A stretch of DNA of 64,000 nucleotides from Bacillus horti (GCF_030813115.1 NZ_JAUSTY010000002.1:291958-355957); one strand, 5' to 3'; shown: positions 37,427 to 46,744, counted from the first letter of the stretch. Notes: generated by a model not told the origin, from the sequence alone. Numbers and translations: made by a program.

Positions 37427-39568
37427 GTGGCTAAGATCGAAATTATGGATGAATATCTTTCCAATAAAATAGCGGCAGGTGAAGTGATCGAACGCCCTGC
37501 CTCTGTTGTTAAAGAACTGCTTGAAAATGCAATTGATGCCGGGAGTACGAGAATTGAGATCATCATTGAAGAGGGTGGACTGTCTAGGATTAAGATCATC
37601 GATAATGGTCATGGAATGGAACGGGCTGATGCTACGATGGCCTTCGCTAGACACGCTACGAGTAAGCTGAAGAGTGATAAACAGCTATTTCAGATTATGA
37701 CATTGGGTTTTAGGGGAGAGGCTTTACCGAGTATTTCTTCTGTTTCCCATGTGACCTTGCAAACCTGGGACGGTGAAGAGGCTGTAGGGACTGAAATTCA
37801 ATTAGAGGGTGGTAAGGTTATTCACGTTGAGGACGCGCCACTACGTAAGGGTACACGGATTGAAGTGACACAGCTTTTTTATAATACTCCAGCTCGTTAT
37901 AAATACTTAAAATCAATTCATACGGAGCTAAGTCATATTACGGATTATGTAAACCGTTTGGCTTTAGCCCACCCACATATCGCTTTTATTTTAACGCACA
38001 ATGGACGTGAGCTGCTTTCAACGAATGGTAAGGGAGAAGTCTTGCAGGTTCTTGCAGCGATTTATGGACCAAGCATAGCAAAGCAAATGATCCCTTTTTA
38101 TGCTCAGGATATTAACTATACGGTTAATGCCTATCTTGGGAAACCAGAGCTGACTCGCTCCAATCGCCAGTATATTTCTGTGATTATTAACGGACGGTAT
38201 TTAAAGAATTATGCGATTAGCCAAGCGATCCTTCGTGCTTACCATACGTTGTTGCCTATAAACCGCTATCCTATTGTCCTCCTTTCGATTGAGATGGACC
38301 CTAGCTTACTCGATATCAACGTTCATCCAGCAAAGCTTGAAGCAAGATTAAGCATGGAGACGGAGCTGGCTGATTGGCTTGAGAAGGAATTGAAGAATAC
38401 GCTTCATCAAGCACAATTAATTCCTACACCCCTGCAGCAGTTGAAGATTAAGCAGCCAGTAGTGATTCAAGAAAAGCTTGACCTTCGTTTACCTCAGAGA
38501 GAATGGGGGAATCCGGCGAATACTCCAAAGGTTGATGGGTCAGGGTTAGGTAGGTCTATCCTTGATAAGGATAAAACAGAAGCCGCCGGAGGAGCAACTA
38601 GTGGATTAAGGAGTACCCTGATGGGGGAAGAACAGACGGAGCAGATTGAGGAAAACGGGAATATTGATGAGTTGCAGGATCAAATAGGATCGGAAGGTAT
38701 GAATGATCTTAAAGATCATGTAGAGGATAAGGATGAAAAGACGGATTCTGCGCATTATAAGCAAGTTCATGAGTTCGTACAAGATAAGAGAATACATGAT
38801 GAGCAGCATGAAAACGCTGGTGACAGGACGTATGAAGCTGATGACAAGACATATGGTGCTGATGGGAAGACGCATGCAGTTGATCGAAAGACTGGGAATA
38901 AAGCAGATCATGATTTAGCCCGTAAAGCAGACCATAAGGCTGATGGAGAAACGTATACGGAGTCAGAGCAGACTAAAGCTAAGATTCCTCTATTAGCTCC
39001 TTTAGGACAGCTCCATGGGACATATATTTTAGCTCAAAATGAACAAGGCTTGTATATGATTGATCAGCATGCGGCACAAGAGAGAATCTGGTATGAGCAT
39101 TTTTATCAGAAATTAAATGAGCCTAGTCAGGAGATTCAAGAGCTGCTGATCCCTTTTGTTCTAGAGTTTACGGCTGGAGAGGATCAGTTGCTTCAAGAAC
39201 ATCTGTCCTTTTTAGAGCATATAGGTCTAACGTTTGAGGAATTTGGACATCATTCATATAGACTACGTTCTCATCCTAACTGGTTTCCAGACGGTGAGGA
39301 AGAAGGATTGGTGCGTGAAATCCTAGATTTGATCACTCAGCAGAAAAAACAGCTAGAGTGGATCTATTTTAGGGAAAAAGTAGCGATTATGATGTCCTGT
39401 AAGCAGGCGATAAAGGCTAATCATTATTTGACCTATGGGGAGATGGAGGCCTTACTTGAGCAGCTTAGAATTTCTTCTAATCCGTTTACATGTCCTCATG
39501 GGCGCCCTATCACGGTGCTGTTAAGTACGTATGATATTGAGAAAATGTTTAAAAGAGTGATGTCATGA
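37427..39568 (+). CDS. mutL: DNA mismatch repair endonuclease MutL
   Basis: A 713-residue MutL. N-terminal GHKL ATPase motifs are ENAIDAGST, DNGHGM and FRGEALPSI. The C-terminal metal-binding nuclease motif DQHAAQERIWYE is near 545-556 with CKQAIKANH and CPHGRPI also present, so the nicking endonuclease is intact, as expected where MutH is absent. The linker (about 345-510) is long and highly charged with Asp/Lys-rich imperfect repeats (DKTYGADGKTHAVDRKTG). GTG start; the stop overlaps the next gene by 4 bp. Confidence 0.95.
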   Translation: MAKIEIMDEYLSNKIAAGEVIERPASVVKELLENAIDAGSTRIEIIIEEGGLSRIKIIDNGHGMERADATMAFARHATSKLKSDKQLFQIMTLGFRGEALPSISSVSHVTLQTWDGEEAVGTEIQLEGGKVIHVEDAPLRKGTRIEVTQLFYNTPARYKYLKSIHTELSHITDYVNRLALAHPHIAFILTHNGRELLSTNGKGEVLQVLAAIYGPSIAKQMIPFYAQDINYTVNAYLGKPELTRSNRQYISVIINGRYLKNYAISQAILRAYHTLLPINRYPIVLLSIEMDPSLLDINVHPAKLEARLSMETELADWLEKELKNTLHQAQLIPTPLQQLKIKQPVVIQEKLDLRLPQREWGNPANTPKVDGSGLGRSILDKDKTEAAGGATSGLRSTLMGEEQTEQIEENGNIDELQDQIGSEGMNDLKDHVEDKDEKTDSAHYKQVHEFVQDKRIHDEQHENAGDRTYEADDKTYGADGKTHAVDRKTGNKADHDLARKADHKADGETYTESEQTKAKIPLLAPLGQLHGTYILAQNEQGLYMIDQHAAQERIWYEHFYQKLNEPSQEIQELLIPFVLEFTAGEDQLLQEHLSFLEHIGLTFEEFGHHSYRLRSHPNWFPDGEEEGLVREILDLITQQKKQLEWIYFREKVAIMMSCKQAIKANHYLTYGEMEALLEQLRISSNPFTCPHGRPITVLLSTYDIEKMFKRVMS

Positions 39569-40386
39569 TTGTTACGACAAGTGCTAGAAGGCAGGAAGAG
39601 CTCATCGAAGAGGCTCAGGAGGTAGCTATGGAGTTGAAGGCTACTTTTGTTCCTCGGGGAAAGAGATCTGTGGAAGGAATTTTAAAGAAATACGTAAATG
39701 AAGATGTTTTGCTTGTTACCAAGGATGGTTTAAAGCTTGTACAGCAAGAACAGGAGAGTCCTCACCATCAAGCTGGAGATGAGGCTCCAAGCTCTTTACA
39801 GGAGCCTTTCTTTTTTCATCCAAGCTCGGCTATGTTTCGCTTAAAAAGACTTCTTCGGGGAGAGCAAGATCCTTTTATAGAGGCAACGGGTTTAAAGCGA
39901 GGGGATTCCATATTAGATGCTACTTTGGGGCTAGCGTCAGATGCTATCATCGCTGCCTTTACTGTAGGTGAGCAAGGGAAAGTAGTTGGAGTAGAGTCTA
40001 ATCCAGTTTTAGCTTTTATGGTCGCGAAAGGCTTACAGTCTTGGGAAACAGATAGTGTAGAGTTGAAGGAAGCGATGGCACGTGTGGAGGTTATACAGGC
40101 AGATCATATGCCATTCTTAGCTAGCTGTCCTGATCGATCCTTTGATGTTGTCTATGTAGACCCGATGTTTGAATCAAGTGTTGCTTCATCAACAGGTTTA
40201 TCTGGATTAAAACGGTTCGCTAATTATGCTCCTTTTTCCAAGGAGGCATTGCAGGAAGCGAAAAGGGTAGCTAGGAAGCGTGTGGTGATGAAGGAGTCCA
40301 GCTATAGTGCAAGATTTGAGGAGCTGGGCTTTACGGCTATAGAGCGCAAGTATGCATCTCATTGGTTTGGCGTTATTGAGTTATAG
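39565..40386 (+). CDS. RsmJ-like class I SAM-dependent methyltransferase (YpiP type)
   Basis: A 273-residue Rossmann methyltransferase with SAM motif DATLGLASDAIIAA (about residues 117-130) and catalytic DPMF near 200-203. The DPMF motif and preceding layout resemble RsmJ, which methylates a 16S rRNA guanine; the target here is inferred only. An N-terminal ~90-residue part (FVPRGKRSVEGIL) is shared by the Firmicute group. It overlaps mutL by 4 bp, so it is read from the mutSL transcript. Confidence 0.8.
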   Translation: MIVTTSARRQEELIEEAQEVAMELKATFVPRGKRSVEGILKKYVNEDVLLVTKDGLKLVQQEQESPHHQAGDEAPSSLQEPFFFHPSSAMFRLKRLLRGEQDPFIEATGLKRGDSILDATLGLASDAIIAAFTVGEQGKVVGVESNPVLAFMVAKGLQSWETDSVELKEAMARVEVIQADHMPFLASCPDRSFDVVYVDPMFESSVASSTGLSGLKRFANYAPFSKEALQEAKRVARKRVVMKESSYSARFEELGFTAIERKYASHWFGVIEL

Positions 40387-40423
40387 ATGCAAAGAAGTAT
40401 TAAGTCAATGAAAGAATAATTGA

Positions 40424-40468
40424 AAGATAAATGCAAAATAAATATAAGATAAATGCAAATAAATAACT
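40424..40468 (+). repeat. Two AT-rich 22-bp tandem repeats before miaA
   Basis: AAGATAAATGCAAAATAAAT is repeated directly as AAGATAAATGCAAATAAATA in the methyltransferase-miaA gap; replication slippage is the simple explanation. Confidence 0.6.
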
Positions 40469-40553
40469 GATTGATTAATGGGTTTTAAAACGTATTCTGA
40501 AGTATAGAAACCAAGAATATAGGTAACTAGAAGTAACAGATGGAGTAGATGCT

Positions 40554-41492
40554 ATGAAGCAGCCGTTAGTGAGTATCATCGGACCAACCTCAGTAGGAAA
40601 GACAGATTTAAGCATACATATAGCTAAAAGGCTTCAAGGGGAAATTATCTCTGGAGACTCGATGCAGGTGTATAAAGGAATGGATATAGGAACCGCAAAG
40701 GTAACACAGGAGGAGATGCAGGAAGTTCCCCACCATCTCATTGATATCCTTGAGCCTAATGAGAGCTTTTCTGTGTCAGATTTCCAATCGTTAGCTTCGG
40801 AAAAAATTTCGGAGATTTGCGAGCGCGGCAAGGTTCCTATTTTAGTAGGGGGGACTGGACTTTACGTTCAGTCAATTACTCATGGCTTTTCCTTTGCCGA
40901 AAATGGTAATAATGATATAATAAGAAAAAAATGGAATGATTACTTAGAGGAACACGGAGCAGATGCGCTGTACGAGCAAATACAGCAAAGAGATCCGGAG
41001 TTCGCTAAGACTCTTCATCCTAATAATGCTAGAAGAGTGATAAGAGCTTTGGAGGTTCTAGAGGTGACGGGCCAAAGCATGGCTCAATTTCAGGGAGATT
41101 GGCAAAATGAATCCCCTTATCAGTTGGTTATGCTAGGTTTGACTATGGATCGCGAAAAGCTTTATCAGCGTATTAATCGCCGAGTCGATCAAATGCTTCA
41201 GGATGGACTAATTGAAGAGCTGCAAGGCTTGCTTGAGCAAGGAGTCCCTTTATCAGCTCAATCGTTTCAAGCGATTGGATACAAAGAGATTATGCCTTAT
41301 CTAAAAGGGGAATGTACAAAGGAGGAGGCTGTCGACCTTTTAAAGAGAAATACACGGCGTTTCGCTAAGCGTCAGCTCACTTGGTTTAGGCGCGTCTCTG
41401 AAATTACTTGGTTTGATGTCACTGATTTATCTCAGTGGTCAGGTACAAAAGAAAGAATTACTGAATATGTGAAGGAAAGTTTAAGTCAATGA
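40554..41492 (+). CDS. miaA: tRNA dimethylallyltransferase
   Basis: A 312-residue enzyme that attaches a dimethylallyl group to A37 of tRNAs reading UNN codons; MiaB (30.2 kb) acts next. P-loop GPTSVGKT is at residues 10-17, followed by GDSMQVYKGMDIGTAK and the VGGTGLYVQS motif. Adjacent hfq is the conserved neighbour across many bacteria. Confidence 0.96.
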   Translation: MKQPLVSIIGPTSVGKTDLSIHIAKRLQGEIISGDSMQVYKGMDIGTAKVTQEEMQEVPHHLIDILEPNESFSVSDFQSLASEKISEICERGKVPILVGGTGLYVQSITHGFSFAENGNNDIIRKKWNDYLEEHGADALYEQIQQRDPEFAKTLHPNNARRVIRALEVLEVTGQSMAQFQGDWQNESPYQLVMLGLTMDREKLYQRINRRVDQMLQDGLIEELQGLLEQGVPLSAQSFQAIGYKEIMPYLKGECTKEEAVDLLKRNTRRFAKRQLTWFRRVSEITWFDVTDLSQWSGTKERITEYVKESLSQ

Positions 41493-41534
41493 CGAATATA
41501 AATAAATATAGTATAAATGAGGAGGCAGCTTTTC

Positions 41535-41768
41535 ATGAAACAATCTATTAATATTCAAGATACGTTCCTGAACCAGATTAGAAAAGAGAACATTCCTGTA
41601 ACCGTGTATTTATTAAACGGTTTTCAGTTACGAGGCTTTATCAAAGCTTTTGATAATTTCACCATTGTCATTGATAGTGAAGGTAAGCAGCAGCTTGTGT
41701 ATAAGCACGCTATTTCTACCTTTACTCCAGCAAGACCTGTTTCCTTAATGCCTGAGCAGCAGGATTAG
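41535..41768 (+). CDS. hfq: RNA chaperone Hfq
   Basis: A 77-residue Sm-like hexameric RNA-binding protein. Sm1 ([20 protein letters not shown]) and Sm2 ([12 protein letters not shown]) motifs are intact. The start is ATG 41535; GAGGAGG at 41519-41525 is its ribosome site, so the in-frame ATG at 41517 is not used. The tail after the Sm fold is very short, as in Bacillus Hfq. Confidence 0.96.
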   Translation: MKQSINIQDTFLNQIRKENIPVTVYLLNGFQLRGFIKAFDNFTIVIDSEGKQQLVYKHAISTFTPARPVSLMPEQQD

Positions 41769-42014
41769 TCAGCTAGATCAGCTTTTTTAAGTATCAGCAT
41801 ATTTGATGCTTTATAAGAAGGTCGGTGCTACAATAGGTGTAGGGAACCTTGGACATTCCTGACCTTTAAGCAAGGTTAAATGTTAACTAAATTAAATGTA
41901 GAAGTACGTTTAATGATCTGTACTTATTAGCTTTAAGAGCTAAATACATGTTAAACAAAGGTCTGAGGAACTCTAAGGAAGAAAATATATGTAGTATTCT
42001 TGGAGGGATATATC

Positions 42015-42449
42015 TTGAATATGTTTTTTAATAATTATATGGAATCAATGATACAGCCAATGAGGGATGAACTGACTCAGCATGGCTTTAAAGAGCTTTT
42101 GACACCAGAAGAGGTAACAGAGGCGTTTGAAGGTTTAGAGGGTACGTCGTTGGTTGTTGTGAACTCTGTATGTGGTTGTGCAGCAGGTTTAGCGCGTCCA
42201 GGAGCTGTTGCTTCCTTACAGCATGACAAGAAGCCTGATCATATTTTGACGGTTTTTGCTGGTCAGGAAAAAGAAGCTACAGCTAAGGCAAGAGAATACT
42301 TTGAAGGATATCCACCTTCTTCTCCTTCGTTTGCTTTAATGAAGGATGGTAAAATCATGGGTATGGTGGAGCGTCATGAAATTGAAGACAACGATATCCA
42401 TACGATTGTAAATAAGCTGACTACTTTGTATGATCAGCATTGTGAGTAA
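42015..42449 (+). CDS. Bacilliredoxin (BrxA/BrxB family)
   Basis: A 144-residue thioredoxin-fold protein with the bacilliredoxin CGC motif (SVCGCAAGLARP, Cys53 and Cys55). Bacilliredoxins remove bacillithiol from S-bacillithiolated proteins, implying this organism makes bacillithiol. The TTG at 42015, 7 bp after GGAGGG, aligns the N-terminus (NMFFNNYMESMIQPMRDEL) with BrxA/YphP; the ATG at 42021 is less well spaced. Strong terminator follows. Confidence 0.88.
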   Translation: MNMFFNNYMESMIQPMRDELTQHGFKELLTPEEVTEAFEGLEGTSLVVVNSVCGCAAGLARPGAVASLQHDKKPDHILTVFAGQEKEATAKAREYFEGYPPSSPSFALMKDGKIMGMVERHEIEDNDIHTIVNKLTTLYDQHCE

Positions 42450-42480
42450 TTAAATAATACTTAGACTGTGTAAATACGTG

Positions 42481-42527
42481 AAAGAGCTGTCCAAAATGTA
42501 GATTTTTACAAATGGACAGCTCTTTTT
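42481..42527 (+). terminator. Intrinsic terminator after the bacilliredoxin gene
   Basis: A 13-bp perfect stem AAAGAGCTGTCCA / TGGACAGCTCTTT (42481-42493 with 42513-42525) and T run. Confidence 0.95.
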
Positions 42528-42554
42528 GGTTCAGATTTCATTTATATCTTATTT

Positions 42555-42745
42555 CTAACGGACATTTTTGACCCTTGGAGAGCAATTTTTACATTGTTGG
42601 ATCTCTAGCGGTCATTTTCGACCGTTAGAACGAATAATTCAGTGATTTGGGTCAGAAATGAATGGCTAAGTTGCAATTATGACCGTTAGAGAGTTCAAAG
42701 CTCAAAATTAGGCTTTTAAGGTGCAATTATGACCGTCAGAGAATT
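42555..42745. repeat. Cluster of four degenerate palindromic repeats
   Basis: Four copies of a ~24-bp core recur every 50-60 bp: CGGACATTTTTGACCCTTGG (42559), CGGTCATTTTCGACCGTTAG (42609), TTGCAATTATGACCGTTAG (42671) and GTGCAATTATGACCGTCAG (42721). The second copy is a clear palindrome (CTAGCGGTC ... GACCGTTAG), suggesting an ancestral CTAACGGTCA-TGACCGTTAG element. The gap 42528-42847 holds nothing else I can recognise. Confidence 0.65.
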
Positions 42746-42847
42746 AATGCAGTTGTGCCCAAGGCAGAGCCTTGATGAATCCCCCTTATCGCCGTTTCCA
42801 GTCGTGGTATAAAGACGTTTAAAAGGGGCTATTGATAAATTAGCTTT

Positions 42848-43402
42848 TTACACCGCGTTAAGTCCTTGTTTCAGTTCATCAGTGGAATTTTCCCACATTT
42901 GTTCGTTAAAGCCTTTGAGGAACTCAGCCAATATGTTTTTGGATTTGTCGTCCATGAAATCGACCATGATTTTCCGTTTCAGTGACTTATCCATTTTGTT
43001 AACATGCTCAGCTAGATTTTTATAGCCTCTACGGATCTCTTCATCAACTGTGAATTCACACGCGGTTACTCCTGCATAGTAAGGACCTTTTGGTGAACGT
43101 TCAATAGCAACCCATACCATCCAGAAAGGTCGGCCATTAGGAACCTCCTCTTTGTTAGGAAGGAACTTAATTCTCTTCTCTATAGCACTTCTTGCATGCA
43201 TGGCTCCCATGTCTACGACTGCCGTTCCTTCTTGAACATCAATGATCACAGGTGAAATATTGTCCAAGCTTAGGGTTCCCACTCCAAAACCACCGTGTCC
43301 GCTTGTTGAATCACCACTGAGGATGGTGAAGCTTTGTGTGGTTTTCTTTTTTTCAGTGCCTTGTTCATTATTTTTATTATTGTTGTTTACGTCCATGTTC
43401 AT
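42848..43402 (-). CDS. ywhD: YwhD family protein
   Basis: A 184-residue protein of the YwhD family: SGDSTSGHGGFGVGTLSLDN, VVDMGAMHARSAIEKRIKFL and YYAGVTACEFTVDEEIRRGY are highly conserved in B. subtilis YwhD. The N-terminus is an Asn/Lys-rich extension. Function is unknown. It is transcribed divergently from a ywhB-like tautomerase gene; ywhB and ywhD are also close together in B. subtilis, so the pair has moved as a unit. Confidence 0.88.
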   Translation of the reverse strand: MNMDVNNNNKNNEQGTEKKKTTQSFTILSGDSTSGHGGFGVGTLSLDNISPVIIDVQEGTAVVDMGAMHARSAIEKRIKFLPNKEEVPNGRPFWMVWVAIERSPKGPYYAGVTACEFTVDEEIRRGYKNLAEHVNKMDKSLKRKIMVDFMDDKSKNILAEFLKGFNEQMWENSTDELKQGLNAV

Positions 43403-43600
43403 CTATCCTTTCTACTTCCGTCCAATACAAATTAATGCTATGATACAATATAACGAATAGGAACGTGGTTACTAAATCATTCCTTTTCTTTGTTCCTATC
43501 ATACCATATTCAGGGGAAGCATGCATTTGAAGCACTCTTGATTTAGGCGATTTAGATGAGTTTAATTTAGTCAGTTATAGTAATTGAAGGAGGAAATAAC

Positions 43601-43786
43601 ATGCCATACGTAACAGTAAAGATGCTAGAAGGACGTACCGATGAACAAAAAAAGGCATTGGTGGATAAGGTGACTCAGGCTGTTCATGAAACAACGGCTG
43701 CACCGAAGGAGAAGATTGTTGTTTTTATTGAGGAATTGAATAAGAAGCATTATGCGATTGACGGTAAGCTTTTAAGTGAAGAATAG
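43601..43786 (+). CDS. 4-oxalocrotonate tautomerase family enzyme
   Basis: A 61-residue tautomerase subunit (MPYVTVKMLEGRTDEQKKAL). After removal of Met the N-terminal proline is the catalytic base; an arginine (R13 counting Met) is also positioned as in 4-OT. It resembles B. subtilis YwhB. The natural substrate in Bacillus is not known. AGGAGG ribosome site, 198 bp from the divergent ywhD. Confidence 0.9.
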   Translation: MPYVTVKMLEGRTDEQKKALVDKVTQAVHETTAAPKEKIVVFIEELNKKHYAIDGKLLSEE

Positions 43787-43927
43787 ACAGTAGAATGAAT
43801 GCTTAGTCGGGGTAAGACTGATTAGGTAAGCGAAATTCTTGTATCCTTTTATGAAAAGTTGTTATACTTTACTTATAGAAGCAATTCCTATTTATTGAAC
43901 ACTCCAAGATCAAAGGAGGGATAACTG

Positions 43928-44278
43928 ATGATTACGATTACGGAAAATGCAAGCTCCAAAATAAAAGAGATGATTCAGAACGAGGAAGGCAATCCATTCC
44001 TACGTGTCGGAGTTAAAGAGGGTGGCTGTAGCGGCTTCTCATACGGTATGGGCTTTGATCCAGAAAAAAATGATACCGACACTGAGCTTGAACAGCATGG
44101 GATTAAAATTCTAATTGATGATTATAGTGAGCGTTTTATTAAAGGTACTGTTATCGATTACAAGGAATCGATGATGGGAGGAGGCTTTACGATTAATAAT
44201 CCGAACGCAACGGTTTCATGTGGCTGTGGCTCTAGCTTTAGAACTGCTGAGGCTGAGGGTAAGCCTGCTGATTGCTAA
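43928..44278 (+). CDS. HesB/IscA/SufA-type iron-sulfur cluster carrier
   Basis: A 116-residue A-type carrier with the three conserved cysteines C34 (GGCSGFSYG), C98 and C100 (SCGCGSSF), which hold an Fe-S cluster for transfer to target enzymes. Comparable to B. subtilis SufA (YutM), which likewise stands apart from the suf operon. AAAGGAGG ribosome site. A hairpin AACAACCCTA/TAGGGTTGTT (44338-44368) follows. Confidence 0.9.
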   Translation: MITITENASSKIKEMIQNEEGNPFLRVGVKEGGCSGFSYGMGFDPEKNDTDTELEQHGIKILIDDYSERFIKGTVIDYKESMMGGGFTINNPNATVSCGCGSSFRTAEAEGKPADC

Positions 44279-44337
44279 GGATAGAGGGTTATTAACTGTT
44301 TGTGGAGTTAATGATTTGTAATCACTTAATACTATTG

Positions 44338-44368
44338 AACAACCCTACTTATAGCCTTTAGGGTTGTT
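44338..44368 (+). terminator. Hairpin after the SufA-like gene
   Basis: AACAACCCTA (44338-44347) pairs with TAGGGTTGTT (44359-44368); no strong T tail, so terminator function is uncertain. Confidence 0.5.
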
Positions 44369-44518
44369 ACGATACACCTTTAATGGAATTTTGATAATCT
44401 GTTGGGGGTGTTTTTTGTTTTTTATGTGCTAAATGAAAGGAAATTATTGTTATAATAATAAAGTATGAGTACCCTGTTTTACTGGATGAACATTTGAATG
44501 TAAAGGGTGTGCAGTGAC

Positions 44519-44883
44519 ATGAAGAAGAATAGAAAAGGTAAAATGACAATACTGCTTTTATTGATCTTCCTAGGAGCTGTTTCAATTCTTTTATTTCAAA
44601 GTAAGGAGTATTCAGGATCTCAAAATCTGGACTAGTACTAGATAAACACAATAACCAAGGTGAATACACGATTATATTTAGGCAGCTATCTCATGATAAT
44701 ATAAATGGGTATGAGGATATTCTAATTGGGGTCAGGGAAGAAATGGTGTGGCATCTGATACAAGTAAATGAAACCTATTTTGTTAATACGAAAAGTATTA
44801 ATCAAAGAACTCCATATCTCATTCAAATTGAACCAAATCCAGATTTCAAAGTGCTTTATGGCAGTATTCTTTTAGATGATTGA
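44519..44883 (+). pseudogene. Frameshifted gene for a small membrane-anchored protein
   Basis: An ATG at 44519 after AAGGGTG opens a reading frame with a membrane helix (KMTILLLLIFLGAVSILLF) that stops at TAG 44633. A second frame, open since about 44607, continues as LDKHNNQGEYTIIFRQLSHD and so on to TGA 44881. Joining them by a one-base shift near 44610-44640 gives one ~118-residue protein with an N-terminal anchor and an extracellular domain. It is either a decayed gene or a sequencing error; no family recognised. Confidence 0.65.
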
Positions 44884-44974
44884 TATTGATTCAGAAGTTG
44901 TAATTATTAGAGAAGTTTTACTAAAAACAAAACAAAACATAATATAAGATAAGGCATAAAGAGAGGGAAACAAC

Positions 44975-46198
44975 ATGTACAAAATCATAGATGGAGTTAA
45001 AGTATGGGGTGAGCCTCAGGATAACGCCGTATCCCAAGCCGTAACGTGTTCTATGCATGGAAATGTAGTGCAAACACTTTTGATGGCAGATCATCACAAA
45101 GGATATTCGCAGCCGGTGGGAGGTGTGGTTGTTTATGATGGTCAGATTTCCCCATCAGGTGTAGGGTATGATATTGCTTGTGGAAATAAGGCGGTTCGAA
45201 CGAATTTAAAGCATGATCAAGTAAAAGATAGTTTACCAAGAATCATGGATCAGATTGCAAAGGGTATCTCTTTTGGTATTGGTCGCAACAATAATGAGAG
45301 AGTTGATCATGAGCTTTTTGATGATGAGGATTGGAATGTATATAAGCAAATTGGTGTTCATGAGCATGATGCATTGAAGGCGTTAGCAAGGAAGCAGCTA
45401 GGAACGGTTGGGAGTGGGAATCACTTTGTTGATATTTTTGTAGAGGAAGCTACGGGCGATGTATGGTTGGCTAATCATTTTGGAAGTCGTGGCTTTGGTC
45501 ATAAGACAGCCAGTGGCTTTTTAAATCTAGCTAATGGCCGAAAATTTTCGGATAAAGCTCCTGGAGAGAGTATGGATCAAGCCCCAACTCTGCTAGACGT
45601 AAAAAGTGAATTCGGAGACATGTACCTTAAGGCGATGAATCTAGCTGGAAGATATGCGTATGCTGGACGAGATTATGTGATTGAGCAGGTGCTAGGAATA
45701 TTAGGAGCTTTGCCTACCTTCGAGGTACACAATCATCATAACTTTGCTTGGAAAGAACAGCATGATGGCAAGGATGTTTACGTGGTGCGTAAAGGTGCCA
45801 CTCCTTCTGCCCCGGATCAGCTAGGTTTTATTGGCGGAAGTATGGGGGATATCTCTGTTATAGTCAAAGGAAAGGACTCGCAGGAGAACAAAGAAGCTTT
45901 CTCTAGCACGGTTCATGGTGCAGGTCGAATTATGAGTAGAACGGAAGCGGCTGGAAGAATGAATTGGAAGACAAAAACTCGTTCTGGTGGTAAGGTTACT
46001 CCTAAGCAGATGGAGGAAGCTATAGATGCATATGGTGTAGAGCTTCGAGGTGCAGGGACAGATGAGAGCCCGTTTGTGTATAAAAAGCTAGCAACGGTTC
46101 TGGAGGCGCATAAGGAAACATTAGATGTGATGCATGTGCTTAAACCAATTGGAGTGTGTATGGCTGGGGCTAACGAATTTGATCCGTATAAGGATTAG
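44975..46198 (+). CDS. rtcB: RtcB family RNA ligase
   Basis: A 407-residue RtcB, which joins 2',3'-cyclic phosphate (or 3'-phosphate) to 5'-OH RNA ends using GTP and Mn2+. Metal ligands: DIACGN (Cys near residue 68), GSGNHF, NHHNF; the guanylated histidine is in TVHGAGRIMSR near 313. Length is at the short end for RtcB. No RtcA or RtcR is nearby; the following DUF309 and DUF3891 genes may be unrelated. RtcB is not present in B. subtilis, so it is an accessory gene here. Confidence 0.92.
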   Translation: MYKIIDGVKVWGEPQDNAVSQAVTCSMHGNVVQTLLMADHHKGYSQPVGGVVVYDGQISPSGVGYDIACGNKAVRTNLKHDQVKDSLPRIMDQIAKGISFGIGRNNNERVDHELFDDEDWNVYKQIGVHEHDALKALARKQLGTVGSGNHFVDIFVEEATGDVWLANHFGSRGFGHKTASGFLNLANGRKFSDKAPGESMDQAPTLLDVKSEFGDMYLKAMNLAGRYAYAGRDYVIEQVLGILGALPTFEVHNHHNFAWKEQHDGKDVYVVRKGATPSAPDQLGFIGGSMGDISVIVKGKDSQENKEAFSSTVHGAGRIMSRTEAAGRMNWKTKTRSGGKVTPKQMEEAIDAYGVELRGAGTDESPFVYKKLATVLEAHKETLDVMHVLKPIGVCMAGANEFDPYKD

Positions 46199-46331
46199 GG
46201 TAAGCTCTGAGTAGATGCTTTAATTTGTGATTGATTATTAATATTAAATTGAACTGACTTGAAGACATTTTAATATCATTTACTTAATTAATAATGTGGG
46301 ACGGTGTTCTGACGGAGAGGTGTGGTAGGAG

Positions 46332-46739
46332 ATGAATTACTCTTATTTATATCTGCTGTTTTTGTACTATTTTAATTATAAAAGGGATTATTACGAGTGC
46401 CACGATGTCCTTGAGGAGCTTTGGTTTGAGACGCAGCGGGATCGGTTTTATCAGGGGCTTTTACAGGTTGCGGTTGGTTTGTATCACTATCGGTGGAATA
46501 ATCCTAAAGGCTCCATTCTATTGTTTGAAGGAGCAGTGGAGAAGCTTCAGCCATATCCTGAATACATGAGAGGTATTCATGTGGGTAAAATACGAAAAGA
46601 AGCTGAAGAATATTTATACAAGCTGAGACAGCTAGAGGAGCATCCCTTTGATTTTTATGATTTAACGATTGATATAACAGATGAAGAGCTACAGCTAATG
46701 GTGGATTCTATTCACAAAGAGGTCGAGGAGAGGAGCTAA
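46332..46739 (+). CDS. DUF309 domain protein
   Basis: A 135-residue DUF309 protein: YYECHDVLEELW and FYQGLLQVAVGLYHYRWNNPKG are the family hallmarks. Function unknown; histidine, glutamate and tryptophan residues cluster in the signature. It lies 5 bp before the DUF3891 gene, so the two share a transcript. B. subtilis YpuF is a comparable single-domain member. Confidence 0.82.
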   Translation: MNYSYLYLLFLYYFNYKRDYYECHDVLEELWFETQRDRFYQGLLQVAVGLYHYRWNNPKGSILLFEGAVEKLQPYPEYMRGIHVGKIRKEAEEYLYKLRQLEEHPFDFYDLTIDITDEELQLMVDSIHKEVEERS

Positions 46740-46744
46740 GAGCA

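Noticed and set aside
38606..38918. Open frames on both strands inside the mutL linker
   Set aside because: They result from the biased repeat composition of the MutL linker; no starts or families.
42555..42745. CRISPR-like spacing of the repeats
   Set aside because: Cores are degenerate, there are only four, the between-core sequences are partly alike, and no cas genes are near.
44367..44669. 100-codon minus-strand frame in the SufA-rtcB gap
   Set aside because: It lies antisense to the frameshifted membrane-protein gene, and its sequence shows no family or ribosome signal.
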